NCBI RefSeq assembly: GCF_004348325.1
Contig: NZ_SMKF01000002.1
Span: 81,888 to 145,887, forward strand
Length of the DNA: 64,000 nucleotides
Reading direction: 5' to 3'
Source of the DNA: Micromonospora sp. KC213
Lineage (GTDB): Bacteria; Actinomycetota; Actinomycetes; Mycobacteriales; Micromonosporaceae
In this document: positions 52,744 to 62,405 of the stretch, one piece after another
How the letters are laid out: each line of letters begins with the position of its first letter
Numbering within the stretch: position 1 is the stretch's first letter
The notes under the pieces: generated by a model
Databases searched by the model: none
The model's input: only the letters and a program-made list of their open reading frames with translations
Told to the model about the DNA's origin: nothing
Translations under genes and position numbers: made by a program

Positions 52744-53652
52744 ATGTCGCGTCGGATGTCTGGCCTGGTGCTGCTGACCCTGAGCTTCCCGCTGCTGATG
52801 CTCGGGATCACCGCGTGGAGGGAGGCGAACCACGAGGCGGGTGTCCGGGCGTGGCAGCTCGAGGAGGCCGCCTCCGCTGCCGACCCGAAGGACCGGGAGG
52901 ATTTCGCCGAATACGCGGGATACACCTTGGACCGTCAGCAGAGCGCGGAGAGAACCCGGAACTGGCTCCTGACCGTCGCCGTCCTCGGCGCCGGCGGTGG
53001 CATCGCGTTGCTCCTGCCGATCCGTCGCCGGCCCGTCGCCGAACCGGCGTCGGATGACCCCGCCCAACCGGCGCGGGACGCCGCTGCGGAACCGGCGCAG
53101 GACGGCACCGCCCAACAACCGGTTCAGGACGACGCCGGCCCGCCGGGCCTGTTCCGTCCGTGCCGGGCCTGCCAGTGGCGGATCTCGGTCGAGGCGATCG
53201 CGTGCCCCCGCTGCGGCTGCCCGCACGAGCCGGTGCCGGAACAGTCGGCGCCGGTCAACGGGATGCAGCGCGCCTTCTACATCGCCCTGCTCGTGCTCGG
53301 CCTCGGGTCCGCCACGGTGATCTACACCGTCCTGTTCGACAGCCTGTCGGAGACCAGGCTCGTGCAGATCGCACCGTACTGGCTCTTCCCGAGCGTGTTC
53401 GGTTACTACGGGTTGGTGGCCCAGCGTATGGAGGCCCGGCGGCAGACGACCCACCTGGGCACCGTCTCCGAGCAGTTGCTGAACGTCATCCGGGAGGCCG
53501 GCGGGTCCCTCGGGCAGGTGATCGCCCTGCTGATCCACGCTCCTTTCCTGATGGTCAAGAGCCGGCGACCGTGGGTGGTCGCCTTTGTCGGCTCACTGAT
53601 CTGGGCGATCGGGCTGTTCGTCTTCCTTGAGGTGATCTTTCCCGGGCTGTAG
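52744..53652 (+). CDS. Membrane protein with a zinc-ribbon-like CxxC...CxxC segment
   Basis: 302 residues from ATG 52744. N-terminal helix (MSGLVLLTLSFPLLMLGITA), a short extracytoplasmic part, a second helix (WLLTVAVLGAGGGIALLLP), then an Ala/Pro/Gln-rich linker. A cytoplasmic zinc ribbon follows (PCRACQWRISVEAIACPRCG, residues about 139-158). The C-terminal half has helices AFYIALLVLGLGSATVIYTV, YWLFPSVFGYYGLVA and WVVAFVGSLIWAIGLFVFLE. I do not recognise the family. Zinc ribbons in such proteins usually mediate protein contacts. It stands alone, 112 bp after kdpE. Confidence 0.65.
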   Translation: MSRRMSGLVLLTLSFPLLMLGITAWREANHEAGVRAWQLEEAASAADPKDREDFAEYAGYTLDRQQSAERTRNWLLTVAVLGAGGGIALLLPIRRRPVAEPASDDPAQPARDAAAEPAQDGTAQQPVQDDAGPPGLFRPCRACQWRISVEAIACPRCGCPHEPVPEQSAPVNGMQRAFYIALLVLGLGSATVIYTVLFDSLSETRLVQIAPYWLFPSVFGYYGLVAQRMEARRQTTHLGTVSEQLLNVIREAGGSLGQVIALLIHAPFLMVKSRRPWVVAFVGSLIWAIGLFVFLEVIFPGL

Positions 53653-53690
53653 CGGCACCGACCGTGGGCGACTGCCGGGCGCGCGCCGAG

Positions 53691-53738
53691 GTGTAAAGCA
53701 GCCTTGACACACTGAGCTGTGACAAGCATGCTTTACAC
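53691..53738. promoter_or_regulatory. Promoter and symmetric operator of the XRE regulator
   Basis: A perfect 10-bp inverted repeat, GTGTAAAGCA (53691-53700) and TGCTTTACAC (53729-53738), brackets a promoter with -35 TTGACA (53704-53709), a 17-bp spacer and -10 CATGCT (53727-53732). The -10 ends 6 nt before the ATG, so the RNA is leaderless. The right arm covers the -10 and transcription start; binding there would block transcription. Confidence 0.8.
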
Positions 53739-53933
53739 ATGCGCAACACGGTGCGGGAACTGCGGACGGATCGCGGCATGGCGCAGGGCGATCTGGCGGC
53801 GGCGCTGGGTGTCTCACGCCAGACCGTCAACTCGATCGAGACGGGGCGCTACCTGCCGTCCCTGCCGCTCGCGATCGCGCTGGCCCGGTTCTTCGGCAAG
53901 ACGGTGGAGGAGGTCTTTCATGTCGACAAATGA
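53739..53933 (+). CDS. Small XRE-family transcriptional regulator
   Basis: 64 residues, a bare helix-turn-helix of the YgzD/Cro type: MRNTVRELRTDRGMAQGDLA, SRQTVNSIETGRYLPSLPLA and [17 protein letters not shown]. Short XRE repressors of this type are usually encoded directly before a membrane protein and autoregulate. The symmetric operator overlapping its promoter is consistent with that. The downstream membrane gene starts inside its 3' end (14-nt overlap). Confidence 0.93.
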   Translation: MRNTVRELRTDRGMAQGDLAAALGVSRQTVNSIETGRYLPSLPLAIALARFFGKTVEEVFHVDK

Positions 53934-54330
53934 GGGTGCGGCCCGCAGGGCGTGGTCGTGGAAGCGGTGGTCCACGGTGGGATTCGCCGTGCTGTGCGGC
54001 CTTGCCTACCTCGTGGCGGGCTTGCGGGGCGGTGACCGCACGTTCGCCTTCGTGGGGTTGGGGTTGATGTCCACCATCGCGGTGCTGCTCCTCGTCCTCG
54101 CCCGGACGAGCGAGACCGTCGCCGGCCTGCTCGACCGGCGCGACGAGCGGATCAACCGCATCGACGGCGATGCCACCACCTTCGCCGGGATGACGCTGAT
54201 CGCCGCCGTGCTCGCCGGCTTCGTCATCGAGGTCGCGCGCGGGCAGGACGGGCAGCCGTTCGCCGCACTCGGCGCGACAGCCGGGGTGGCGTACGTCGTC
54301 GCCCTGGTCGTGCTGCGCATCCGGCGTTGA
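53920..54330 (+). CDS. Small membrane protein coupled to the XRE regulator
   Basis: 136 residues from ATG 53920, with GGAGGAGG 6 nt upstream. Four hydrophobic segments: [58 protein letters not shown] and [19 protein letters not shown]. The N-terminus is basic ([10 protein letters not shown]). The GRYLP-type XRE gene plus a four-helix membrane protein (DUF2178-like) is a recurrent two-gene unit of unknown role. It is translationally coupled to the regulator and followed by a strong hairpin. Confidence 0.8.
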   Translation: MSTNEGAARRAWSWKRWSTVGFAVLCGLAYLVAGLRGGDRTFAFVGLGLMSTIAVLLLVLARTSETVAGLLDRRDERINRIDGDATTFAGMTLIAAVLAGFVIEVARGQDGQPFAALGATAGVAYVVALVVLRIRR

Positions 54331-54333
54331 CGG

Positions 54334-54361
54334 GGGCGGGCCGCCGGGTGGTGGCCCGCCC
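54334..54361 (+). terminator. Terminator after the XRE/membrane-protein pair
   Basis: 9-bp stem GGGCGGGCC/GGCCCGCCC (54334-54342, 54353-54361) with a 10-nt loop, 3 nt past the stop. Confidence 0.75.
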
Positions 54362-54401
54362 GTACGCGTGCTGCTCCCGCCGCCCGGCCGGTGGTCCTTG
54401 C

Positions 54402-54416
54402 TGGAAACGAAAATCA
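54402..54416. promoter_or_regulatory. Zur-box-like site upstream of L32
   Basis: TGGAAACGAAAATCA shares the TGRAAACG....TCA pattern with the site at 58317 and matches 10 of 15 positions of the actinobacterial Zur consensus TGAAAATGATTTTCA. It overlaps the -35/spacer region of a promoter whose -10 may be TAGTCT (54424-54429). Confidence 0.5.
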
Positions 54417-54458
54417 CTTCCGATAGTCTGTGGGTCCGTCGTCGAAGGAGAACCTCTC

Positions 54459-54638
54459 GTGGCCGTACCCAAGCGGAAGACCTCCCGGTCGAACACCCGG
54501 CACCGGCGGGCGCAGTGGAAGGCGAGTGTGCCGCAGCTGACCCCCTGCCCGTGCCCGCGCAAGGAGATGGTGGTGCCGCACCGGGCCTGCGCCCACTGCG
54601 GGCTCTACAAGGGCCGCCAGGTGGTGGACCAGCCGTGA
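54459..54638 (+). CDS. rpmF: Ribosomal protein L32 (zinc-starvation locus paralogue)
   Basis: 59 residues from GTG 54459 with GAAGGAG upstream: [20 protein letters not shown] is the L32 N-terminus. The C-terminal zinc knuckle reads [20 protein letters not shown] then [13 protein letters not shown]. Four cysteines are present, but the first pair is C-x-C rather than the usual C-x-x-C. So it is neither a clean zinc-binding nor a cysteine-free form. It is a large-subunit protein. The 3' end overlaps the start of a CobW metallochaperone, and a Zur-like box lies upstream, which places it in the zinc-responsive set. Confidence 0.9.
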   Translation: MAVPKRKTSRSNTRHRRAQWKASVPQLTPCPCPRKEMVVPHRACAHCGLYKGRQVVDQP

Positions 54639-55879
54639 CCGGCCGGCTGCCGGTCACCGTGCTGTCCGGCTTTCTCGGCGCCGGCAAGACCAGCCTGCTC
54701 AACCACGTCCTGGCCAACCGGGACGGGTTGCGGGTCGCGGTGATCGTCAACGACATGAGCGAGGTCAACATCGACGCGGCGCTGGTCCGCGACGGGGGAG
54801 CGCTGTCGCGGACCGAGGAACGACTGGTCGAGTTGACCAACGGCTGTATCTGCTGCACGCTGCGCGACGACCTGCTCGACGAGGTGGCCCGGCTCGCCCG
54901 GCTGGGCCGCTTCGACTACCTGCTCATCGAGTCCAGCGGCATCTCCGAGCCGATGCCGGTGGCCGCCACGTTCGCCTTCGGCGTCGAGGACGGGCAGGTC
55001 CTCGACGATCTGGCCCGGCTGGACACCACCGTGACGGTGGTCGACGCGGCCGGGCTGCTGGCCCGCATCGAGGCGGGCGAGACGCTCGAGGCGCGCGGAC
55101 TGGCCGCGTACGAGGGGGACGACCGCAGCATCTCCGACCTGCTGGTCGACCAGATCGAGTTCGCCGACGTACTGGTGGTCAACAAGACCGACCTGGTCAC
55201 CACGGAGGAGTTGGGTGTGCTGGAGGCGCTGCTGACCCGGCTCAACCCGGCGGCCCGGCAGGTCCGCACGGTGCACGGGCGGGTGCCGCCGGCGGAGATC
55301 CTGCACACCGGCCGCTTCGACCTGGAACGTGCCGAGACCGCCCCCGGCTGGGTGGCCGAACTCAACGGCGAGCACGTGCCCGAGACCGAGGAGTACGGCA
55401 TCTCCAGCATCGTCTTCCGCGATCACCGGCCGTTGCATCCGCAGCGGCTGTGGAATCTGCTCACCGACGGGCTGGACCGGTTCGGCGTTCTGCGCTCCAA
55501 GGGCTTCCTCTGGTTGGCCAGCCGCCCGGACGTGCAGGCGCTCTGGTCGCAGGCTGGCCCGTCCGGGCGCTGCGACCCGGCCGGCGTACCGGTCGCGGTC
55601 TCCGGTGAGTGGCCGGAGGATCCCGTCGACCGGGCCGAGTTGGCGTCCCGCTGGCATCCGGTCTTCGGCGACCGCCAGCAGGAACTCGTCCTGATCGGGG
55701 TGGGGCTGGACGCCGGCGGCCTACGCGCGGCGTTGGAGGACTGCCTGCTCACCGAGGCCGAGATCGCCGTCGGTGAGGACGGCTGGCGGGCACTGCCCGA
55801 CCCGTTCCCGGAATGGGACTTCGGTGACGAGGACGAGCACGCGCACCCCGAACCGGTCGTCGTCCCGGCTCGGCGCTGA
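54635..55879 (+). CDS. CobW/ZNG1-type zinc metallochaperone GTPase
   Basis: 414 residues from GTG 54635, overlapping the L32 stop by 4 nt. G3E GTPase motifs are intact: Walker [10 protein letters not shown] (12-20), the metal-binding CxCC motif in [12 protein letters not shown] (71-74), ESSGISEP and the guanine-specificity NKTD. The C-terminal CobW_C domain ends in an acidic, His-containing tail ([10 protein letters not shown]). In Zur regulons such proteins (YciC/ZigA/Zng1) deliver zinc to client enzymes. The Zur-like box and ribosomal-protein neighbour agree. Confidence 0.92.
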   Translation: MTGRLPVTVLSGFLGAGKTSLLNHVLANRDGLRVAVIVNDMSEVNIDAALVRDGGALSRTEERLVELTNGCICCTLRDDLLDEVARLARLGRFDYLLIESSGISEPMPVAATFAFGVEDGQVLDDLARLDTTVTVVDAAGLLARIEAGETLEARGLAAYEGDDRSISDLLVDQIEFADVLVVNKTDLVTTEELGVLEALLTRLNPAARQVRTVHGRVPPAEILHTGRFDLERAETAPGWVAELNGEHVPETEEYGISSIVFRDHRPLHPQRLWNLLTDGLDRFGVLRSKGFLWLASRPDVQALWSQAGPSGRCDPAGVPVAVSGEWPEDPVDRAELASRWHPVFGDRQQELVLIGVGLDAGGLRAALEDCLLTEAEIAVGEDGWRALPDPFPEWDFGDEDEHAHPEPVVVPARR

Positions 55880-55880
55880 C

Positions 55881-56633
55881 GTGTCCACTCACCTCGTGCC
55901 CGAAGACGTGGCCGGATGGCGGCGGGACTGGGAGGCGATGATGCGCCACTACCAGCCCGGCCGGGACGCCCTCCTGACGGCCGGGCTGGACGCGGTCCAG
56001 GCGCTGACCGGCCGGCCGCCACAGCGGGTACTCGATGTCGGCGGCGGACCGGGCACCACCGCCGAGGCCGTCCTCGCCCGTTGGCCCGACGCGCAGGTCA
56101 CCGTGCTCGACGTCGACCCGGTGCTGCTGGCGCTCGCCGATGCCGCGCTGCCGGGCCGCGTCCACACCGTGTCCGCGGACCTCGGCTCACCGGGCTGGAC
56201 GGCCCTCGCCGGCGGCCCGTTCGACCTGGTCCTGGCCATCATGACCGCGCACTACCTGCCGGAACAGCGACTCCGGGACTGGTACGCCGAGGCGCGCACG
56301 GTGCTGCGTCCGCACGGACTGCTCCTGCTGGCCGACCCCGTAGCGGACGACCAGCCGGCTGCACGCCCGGCGGAAGCGCCCCAGCAGCGGCGAGACAGCG
56401 CCGGCGATCCGTGGACGGACTGGTGGCGTCAGCTCGCCGGGCATCCGGTCCTGGAGCCGCTGCTGCGCCGACGGGCCGCCCTCCTGGCCGGGCTGACCAG
56501 CGCGGAGTTCGTGGCGCCGGTCCGCTGGCACCGGCAGGCGGCGTCTCGGGCCGGGTTCGGCCCCGCCGTGACGCTCCGCCGGGACGGCGACCACGCGCTA
56601 CTGGCTCTGCCGGCGTCCGGGGAGGTGCGGTGA
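55881..56633 (+). CDS. SAM-dependent methyltransferase in the L32-CobW operon
   Basis: 250 residues from GTG 55881, 1 nt after the CobW stop. Class I Rossmann fold: motif I VLDVGGGPGTTAEAVLARWP, acidic motif in VTVLDVDPVLLALAD, motif III in FDLVLAIMTAHYLPEQRLRD, and LRPHGLLLLADPV. The N-terminus (WRRDWEAMMRHYQPGRDALL) resembles small-molecule methyltransferases. Its tight coupling to a zinc chaperone and L32 suggests co-regulation by zinc. The substrate, whether a metallophore, tRNA or ribosomal protein, is unknown. Confidence 0.85.
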   Translation: MSTHLVPEDVAGWRRDWEAMMRHYQPGRDALLTAGLDAVQALTGRPPQRVLDVGGGPGTTAEAVLARWPDAQVTVLDVDPVLLALADAALPGRVHTVSADLGSPGWTALAGGPFDLVLAIMTAHYLPEQRLRDWYAEARTVLRPHGLLLLADPVADDQPAARPAEAPQQRRDSAGDPWTDWWRQLAGHPVLEPLLRRRAALLAGLTSAEFVAPVRWHRQAASRAGFGPAVTLRRDGDHALLALPASGEVR

Positions 56634-56681
56634 CCGGCTCCTCATCGCACTCCGTCGGCGTTGTGGTGGTCGGTCACCGGT

Positions 56682-56739
56682 CATCGACCGGCCAACCCGT
56701 GTCGGCGAGGCAGGCAGTCCACGGGCCGGCCGGTCGATG
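56682..56739. terminator. Bidirectional terminator between convergent Zur-type operons
   Basis: Nested inverted repeats: outer arms CATCGACCGGCC (56682-56693) and 56728-56739, inner arms CCCGTG (56696-56701) and CACGGG (56720-56725), in the 116-bp gap between two convergent operons. Confidence 0.8.
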
Positions 56740-56749
56740 AGTAACCGGC

Positions 56750-57013
56750 TCAGCGTGAGCGCTGTGGCCCGCGTCGGGCGTACTTGGCGCGGAACTTCTC
56801 CACCCGTCCCTCGGTGTCGAGCAGGCGCTGCCGCCCGGTCCAGAAGGGATGGCTGGCCGAGGAGATCTGCACGTCGATCACGGGGTACGTCTTGCCGTCG
56901 GTCCACTCGATGGTCTGGTCGCTGCTGGCGGTGGAGCGGGTGAGGAAGGCGAAGTCGGCGGCGCGGTCGCGGTAGACGACGGGCCGGTAGGTGGGGTGGA
57001 TGCCGGGCTTCAC
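56750..57013 (-). CDS. rpmE2: Ribosomal protein L31 type B (zinc-independent form)
   Basis: 87 residues from GTG 57013 with AAGGAG upstream: [40 protein letters not shown] and [20 protein letters not shown]. It has no CxxC, the mark of the C-minus type B L31 used when zinc is scarce. It replaces the zinc-containing L31 so that zinc can be recovered from ribosomes. It is the second gene of the MRF operon (4-nt overlap) and ends at a bidirectional terminator. Confidence 0.95.
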   Translation of the reverse strand: MKPGIHPTYRPVVYRDRAADFAFLTRSTASSDQTIEWTDGKTYPVIDVQISSASHPFWTGRQRLLDTEGRVEKFRAKYARRGPQRSR

Positions 57014-58296
57014 GTGGGTTCTCCTTCGGTGTCGGTCGGGTCCAGGCCGGCGAGCGGGAAGCAGCCGGCGAACGGGTCGTGGTAGGTGCGCCAGGTCTCC
57101 TCGCCGTCGGCGAGTTCGGCGTCGGTGAGCAGGCAGCGGCTGAGGGTGCGGTGCAGGTCGGCAGGGTCGAGGTCCAGGCCGATGAAGACGAGGTGCTGGT
57201 GGCGGTCCCCGTAGTAGGGGTCCCAGTCGAGCGCCGCCGCGAGCCGACGGTGGTCGGAGGCGTGGTCCCAGTGCTGGTCGGGCAGGACGGCCAGCCAGCG
57301 GCCCAGGCAACCGAGGCCGAGGCCACCGCCGGCAAACTCCCAGGTGACCACCGTTTCGGGTTGGCTGGCCAGCCAGAGGTGGCCCCGGGAGCGGATGACC
57401 TCGGCGTTGACCTCTTCCAGGACGTCGTGCAGCCGGCCGGGGTGAAACGGGCGCCGGGCACGGAAGACCACCGAGACCACGCCGCAGTCCGGGTGCGGCT
57501 CGTGCACCCCGAGCGAGTAGCCCTCCAGGCCGCGGGCCAGCACGCCGGGGGTTTCGGGGCGGTGCCGGCCGGTGCCGCGTAGCTGGCGGGTCAGTTCGCC
57601 GGCGTCGACGTGGTCGCCCTGGACGGACACCAGGGTCGCCCAGGGGGCCATCCGTTCCAGCAGCACCGCGAGGCGGCTGGTGTCGTACGCCCCTTCCGGT
57701 GAGTCTCCCCAGAGGACCAGCGTGTCGGCGTACTCGATCTGCCGGACGACGACGTCGGCTAGGGCGCGGCCGTCGTTGTCGGCGGCCTGGATGCCGAGGG
57801 CCCGGAGCTCGTCGGTGCTGGCGAGGCCGTCGAGCAGGTGCTCGGCGGCCACGACGGTGACGTAGGAGTCGATCCGCAACAGGTCGGCCAGGGACGCGCC
57901 GTCGACGAGGCAGTGCGCGCAGGCGGCGGCGACGGCCTCGGGTTCGACCACCTCGGGCAGCATCAGCAGCAGGTCCCGGCCGGGGTGCGCGCGGGCGAGC
58001 CGGGCGAGGGTGGGCAGCACGTCCTCCCGCAGGGTGCAGGAGACGCAGCCGTGGGCCAGGGTGATCCGCTCGTCCTCCCACACCCCGGCGGCGTCGCGGA
58101 CCACCCGGTGCACGGTGCCCTCGCGGACCTCGGCGAGATCGTGGCGGACCAGCAGCAGTGCCGGGTCGGCGGCGAGGAGCGCGCGAGCGACGGCGTACGT
58201 GGCGGCCGGCCAGAAGCCGCTGAGCACGGTCAGCGACGGCCGGGTGCCGGCCGCCGGGGCTCCGGCGTCGGCCGGTGCGAGCGGTGACGTCGACAT
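57010..58296 (-). CDS. mrf: MRF-type ribosome-hibernation-factor-recruiting GTPase homologue (CobW family)
   Basis: 428 residues from ATG 58296; GAGAGGA precedes it. The fold is CobW-like ([60 protein letters not shown]), but the P-loop position reads GFWPAAT instead of GFLGAGKT. The nucleotide site is therefore degenerate, and CVSC replaces CxCC. Such CobW-like proteins are encoded with C-minus ribosomal proteins in mycobacteria, where Mrf recruits the hibernation factor to zinc-starved ribosomes. The operon with L31 and divergence from L28-L33-S14 support the same role. The symbol is by analogy. Confidence 0.8.
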   Translation of the reverse strand: MSTSPLAPADAGAPAAGTRPSLTVLSGFWPAATYAVARALLAADPALLLVRHDLAEVREGTVHRVVRDAAGVWEDERITLAHGCVSCTLREDVLPTLARLARAHPGRDLLLMLPEVVEPEAVAAACAHCLVDGASLADLLRIDSYVTVVAAEHLLDGLASTDELRALGIQAADNDGRALADVVVRQIEYADTLVLWGDSPEGAYDTSRLAVLLERMAPWATLVSVQGDHVDAGELTRQLRGTGRHRPETPGVLARGLEGYSLGVHEPHPDCGVVSVVFRARRPFHPGRLHDVLEEVNAEVIRSRGHLWLASQPETVVTWEFAGGGLGLGCLGRWLAVLPDQHWDHASDHRRLAAALDWDPYYGDRHQHLVFIGLDLDPADLHRTLSRCLLTDAELADGEETWRTYHDPFAGCFPLAGLDPTDTEGEPT

Positions 58297-58316
58297 CACA
58301 GTCCTCTCGACCAAGT

Positions 58317-58331
58317 TGAAAACGGTTGTCA
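58317..58331. promoter_or_regulatory. Zur box shared by the divergent mrf-L31 and L28-L33-S14 operons
   Basis: TGAAAACGGTTGTCA, near-palindromic, matching the Zur consensus TGAAAATGATTTTCA. It adjoins a minus-strand -10 TATAAT (58336-58331), so Zur bound here would block mrf, and it lies 48 nt from the L28 start. Zur represses when zinc is ample. Confidence 0.85.
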
Positions 58332-58378
58332 TTATAGGCACGTGATCGACCACAAGGCTCGTTGTGAAGGAGTGACCC

Positions 58379-58615
58379 GTGTCCCGACGCTGTGACGTCA
58401 CCGGGGCGAAGCCGAGCTTCGGCAACGCCGTGTCCCACTCCCACCGGCGCACCCGCCGCCGGTGGAACCCCAACCTGCAGAACCACCGCTACTGGCTGCC
58501 CTCCGAGCGGCGGTGGATCCGGCTGACCCTGACCGCCAAGGCGCTGAAGACCGTGGACCGCAAGGGCATCGAGAAGGTCGTGGCCGAGCTGCGCGCCCGT
58601 GGGGTGACTCTCTGA
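58379..58615 (+). CDS. rpmB2: Ribosomal protein L28, zinc-independent paralogue
   Basis: 78 residues from GTG 58379: [20 protein letters not shown], then [20 protein letters not shown] and ending ARGVTL. The zinc-type CxxC (CDVCGKxP) is replaced by CDVTGAKP, so it is the C-minus form. GAAGGAG precedes the start. First gene of a three-gene ribosomal operon behind a Zur box; its stop overlaps the L33 start (TGATG). Confidence 0.96.
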   Translation: MSRRCDVTGAKPSFGNAVSHSHRRTRRRWNPNLQNHRYWLPSERRWIRLTLTAKALKTVDRKGIEKVVAELRARGVTL

Positions 58616-58782
58616 TGGCCCGGCAGACCGACGTCCGCCCGATCGTGCGGCTGCGCAGCACCGCCGGCACCGGCTACACGTACGTCACCCGCAAGAACCG
58701 CCGTAACGACCCCGACCGGCTGGTGCTGCGCAAGTACGACCCGGTGGTACGCCGGCACGTCGAGTTCCGCGAGGCACGCTGA
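58615..58782 (+). CDS. rpmG2: Ribosomal protein L33, zinc-independent paralogue
   Basis: 55 residues: [40 protein letters not shown] and [15 protein letters not shown]. It is L33 without any cysteine, so zinc-independent. It overlaps the L28 stop by 1 nt and is followed 1 nt later by S14. Confidence 0.97.
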   Translation: MARQTDVRPIVRLRSTAGTGYTYVTRKNRRNDPDRLVLRKYDPVVRRHVEFREAR

Positions 58783-58783
58783 G

Positions 58784-59089
58784 ATGGCCCGCAGGAGCCT
58801 GGGCAACCGGCAGGCCGGCCGTGCCGAACTCGTCGCCCGGCACGCCGGGCGCCGCGCCGGACTGAAGCGGGCCATCGCCCGCCCGGACACCGATCCGGCC
58901 GTCCGGGACGACGCCGTCCGCCAACTGGCCCGCCTGCCGCGGGACTCCAGCCCGGTACGGCTGCGCAACCGCGACATGGTCGACGGGCGGCCACGCGGAG
59001 TGCTGAGCCGCTTCGGGTTGTCCCGGCTGCGGTTCCGCGAGATGGCGCTGCGCGGCGAACTCCCCGGCATCCGCAAGGCGTCCTGGTGA
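58784..59089 (+). CDS. rpsN2: Ribosomal protein S14, zinc-independent long form
   Basis: 101 residues: [20 protein letters not shown] at the N-terminus and [40 protein letters not shown] and SW at the end. It is the long C-minus S14 with no CxxC motifs. Last gene of the L28-L33-S14 operon. S18, often the fourth member in actinobacteria, is absent here. Confidence 0.97.
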   Translation: MARRSLGNRQAGRAELVARHAGRRAGLKRAIARPDTDPAVRDDAVRQLARLPRDSSPVRLRNRDMVDGRPRGVLSRFGLSRLRFREMALRGELPGIRKASW

Positions 59090-59149
59090 GCTACCGGCGG
59101 CCGGGGGCTTGCTTCACGTCGACGCTGGAGGGCAACGCCCTGCTGTAAC

Positions 59150-59164
59150 TGAAAGCCGTTACCA
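59150..59164. promoter_or_regulatory. Orphan Zur-box-like site
   Basis: TGAAAGCCGTTACCA, followed by TTA. Aligned with the site at 58317 and flanks, 14 of 19 positions agree. No protein gene follows on either strand within 130 bp; the next structure is the hairpin at 59213-59251. Confidence 0.5.
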
Positions 59165-59212
59165 TTACCAGAATCCGCTGAGAGTGGGGGGTATCTCTGG
59201 GCGGACGGATCC

Positions 59213-59251
59213 GGCCGGCGCGGCCCCGCACACACGGGTGTCGCGCCGGCC
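59213..59251 (+). terminator. Hairpin downstream of the orphan Zur-like site
   Basis: 10-bp stem GGCCGGCGCG (59213-59222) with 59242-59251; loop of 19 nt. It could end the S14 operon (124 nt after its stop), a short RNA starting near 59170, or the convergent arsR-type gene. Confidence 0.6.
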
Positions 59252-59295
59252 TGGTTGTCCTCGGATGGGGTGGTGAGACGCGGCAGGGGGGGTGG

Positions 59296-59685
59296 TCAAC
59301 GACCGGTGGCTGCCTCGCCGCCGACCGGGCCGAAGGTGTGCCCGGCGGTGCCGTGCCCGGCGGTGTCGCCGTCGTGGTGGTCGGCGTGGAAGAGTGCCTC
59401 GGTCAGCAGTCGCTGCACATGCACGTCGGCGGCCGAGTAGTAGACGAAGGTCCCTTCCCGTCGGCCCCGTACCAGCCCGGCGAGGCGCAGCTTCGCCAGG
59501 TGCTGGCTCACCGCGGTCGGTGCCGCACCAACCAGTTCGGCCAGGCAGGCGACCGAGGACTCCCCCTGCAGCAGCGCCCAGAGGATCTTGATGCGGGTCG
59601 GGTCGGCGAGCAGCCGGAAGCCTTCGGCGGCGAGCTGGACCTGCTCGTCGTGCGGCATGCGGAAATCCGGCAACGACGTGTGCAC
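59296..59685 (-). CDS. ArsR/SmtB-family metalloregulator
   Basis: 129 residues from GTG 59685; TAGAGT ends 6 nt upstream, so leaderless. Winged HTH: FRLLADPTRIKILWALLQGE, LAELVGAAPTAVSQHLAKLR and REGTFVYYSAAD. The C-terminus is His/Asp-rich (LFHADHHDGDTAGHGTAGH), like the NmtR/KmtR-type alpha5 plus tail sites for Ni/Co or Zn. It is divergent from a P1B-4 metal ATPase across a 71-bp gap that holds both promoters and an operator candidate. Loss of DNA binding on metal binding would induce the exporter. Confidence 0.92.
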   Translation of the reverse strand: MHTSLPDFRMPHDEQVQLAAEGFRLLADPTRIKILWALLQGESSVACLAELVGAAPTAVSQHLAKLRLAGLVRGRREGTFVYYSAADVHVQRLLTEALFHADHHDGDTAGHGTAGHTFGPVGGEAATGR

Positions 59686-59723
59686 GCTCTCACTCTACCG
59701 GCCACGGCTCCCTGCCTGATCTA

Positions 59724-59743
59724 CTGCATGCGAAGATGCGCAG
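59724..59743. promoter_or_regulatory. Candidate metalloregulator operator
   Basis: CTGCATGCGAAGATGCGCAG is an imperfect inverted repeat containing GCAT/ATGC arms. It lies just upstream of the ATPase -10 TATGCT (59745-59750), within its -35/-10 spacer, and so is well placed for repression by the ArsR-type protein. Confidence 0.55.
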
Positions 59744-59756
59744 GTATGCTGCCGGC

Positions 59757-61730
<1,974 letters not shown>

Positions 61731-62249
61731 TCCTCGGTGTGGGCATCGCCGGCGGGGCCAGCCCCCGGTCGGGGACGATCAAAGACCTCCGATAGCGCCA
61801 GACCGTCACGTTGTGGTAGCAGCCGAGCGCTGGAACAGCGTTCCGGAGCGTGTTGGTCTTCCAGGCATCCAGCCGGAGCCACTTCTTGCCGCCGTGCGCG
61901 GCTCGTTGTGCGGCCTGGTTGAGCATCCACGTTCCCACACCGTGTCCGCTGAAGGACCGGTCGACGGCGAGGTGACTCAGGTAGAGCGCTGACGTCGGGT
62001 GGTCTGCGGGTGTCCAGAAATCCTTGTCGGGCACATCGTCGAGCGTCATGGTCGTGATCGGAACTCCGTCGCCGGTTTCCGCCAGCAGGAGCACGCCCGC
62101 CTCGATGCTTGGACGTAGCTCGTCGGCGTGCCACAGCCACGCCCCACTGGTCCATGCCTTGCTGCTGTGGCCAGATGACGGCGGCCGTTGAGGATGATAA
62201 TCAGACCGTCGAGATCCGCACCTGTCGCAAGGCGCAGTCGATGCGTCAC
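61731..62249 (-). pseudogene. GNAT acetyltransferase, decayed by at least two frameshifts
   Basis: Starts at GTG 62249 (VTHRLRLATGADLDGLIIIL), with TATGAT ending 6 nt upstream as in other leaderless genes. After ILNG the frame must shift to read AVIWPQQQGMDQWGV, then shift again to read WLWHADELRPSIEAGVLLLA, and from there MTLDDVPDKDFWTPADHPTS, YLSHLAVDRSFSGHGVGTWM and KWLRLDAWKTNT continue. These form a complete GNAT when joined. The 3' end is also eroded: no stop occurs before the frame enters the antisense of the P-type ATPase. Clearly a dead gene. Confidence 0.8.
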
Positions 62250-62405
62250 CTTGTGATCATATGGATCGGCGAGGATCACCTGGGCGGTGCCTGGGCGGCG
62301 GCCGGAGCGGGAAACGCCCTTTGCTGGTCTTGCCCGAGGCTTAGCGGCTCGGAGGTGTGCAGGCGTGTGCTCAGCGAGCCGGACATCCGGGATTCTCCGC
62401 GCCGC

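Noticed and set aside
57014..58486. Upstream extension of the L31 frame across the MRF gene
   Set aside because: It is a shadow of the MRF gene; L31 has its own GTG at 57013 with a ribosome site.
59178..59206. CTGAGAGT-like motif as a possible TPP riboswitch
   Set aside because: The other conserved TPP elements are absent and no thiamine gene follows.
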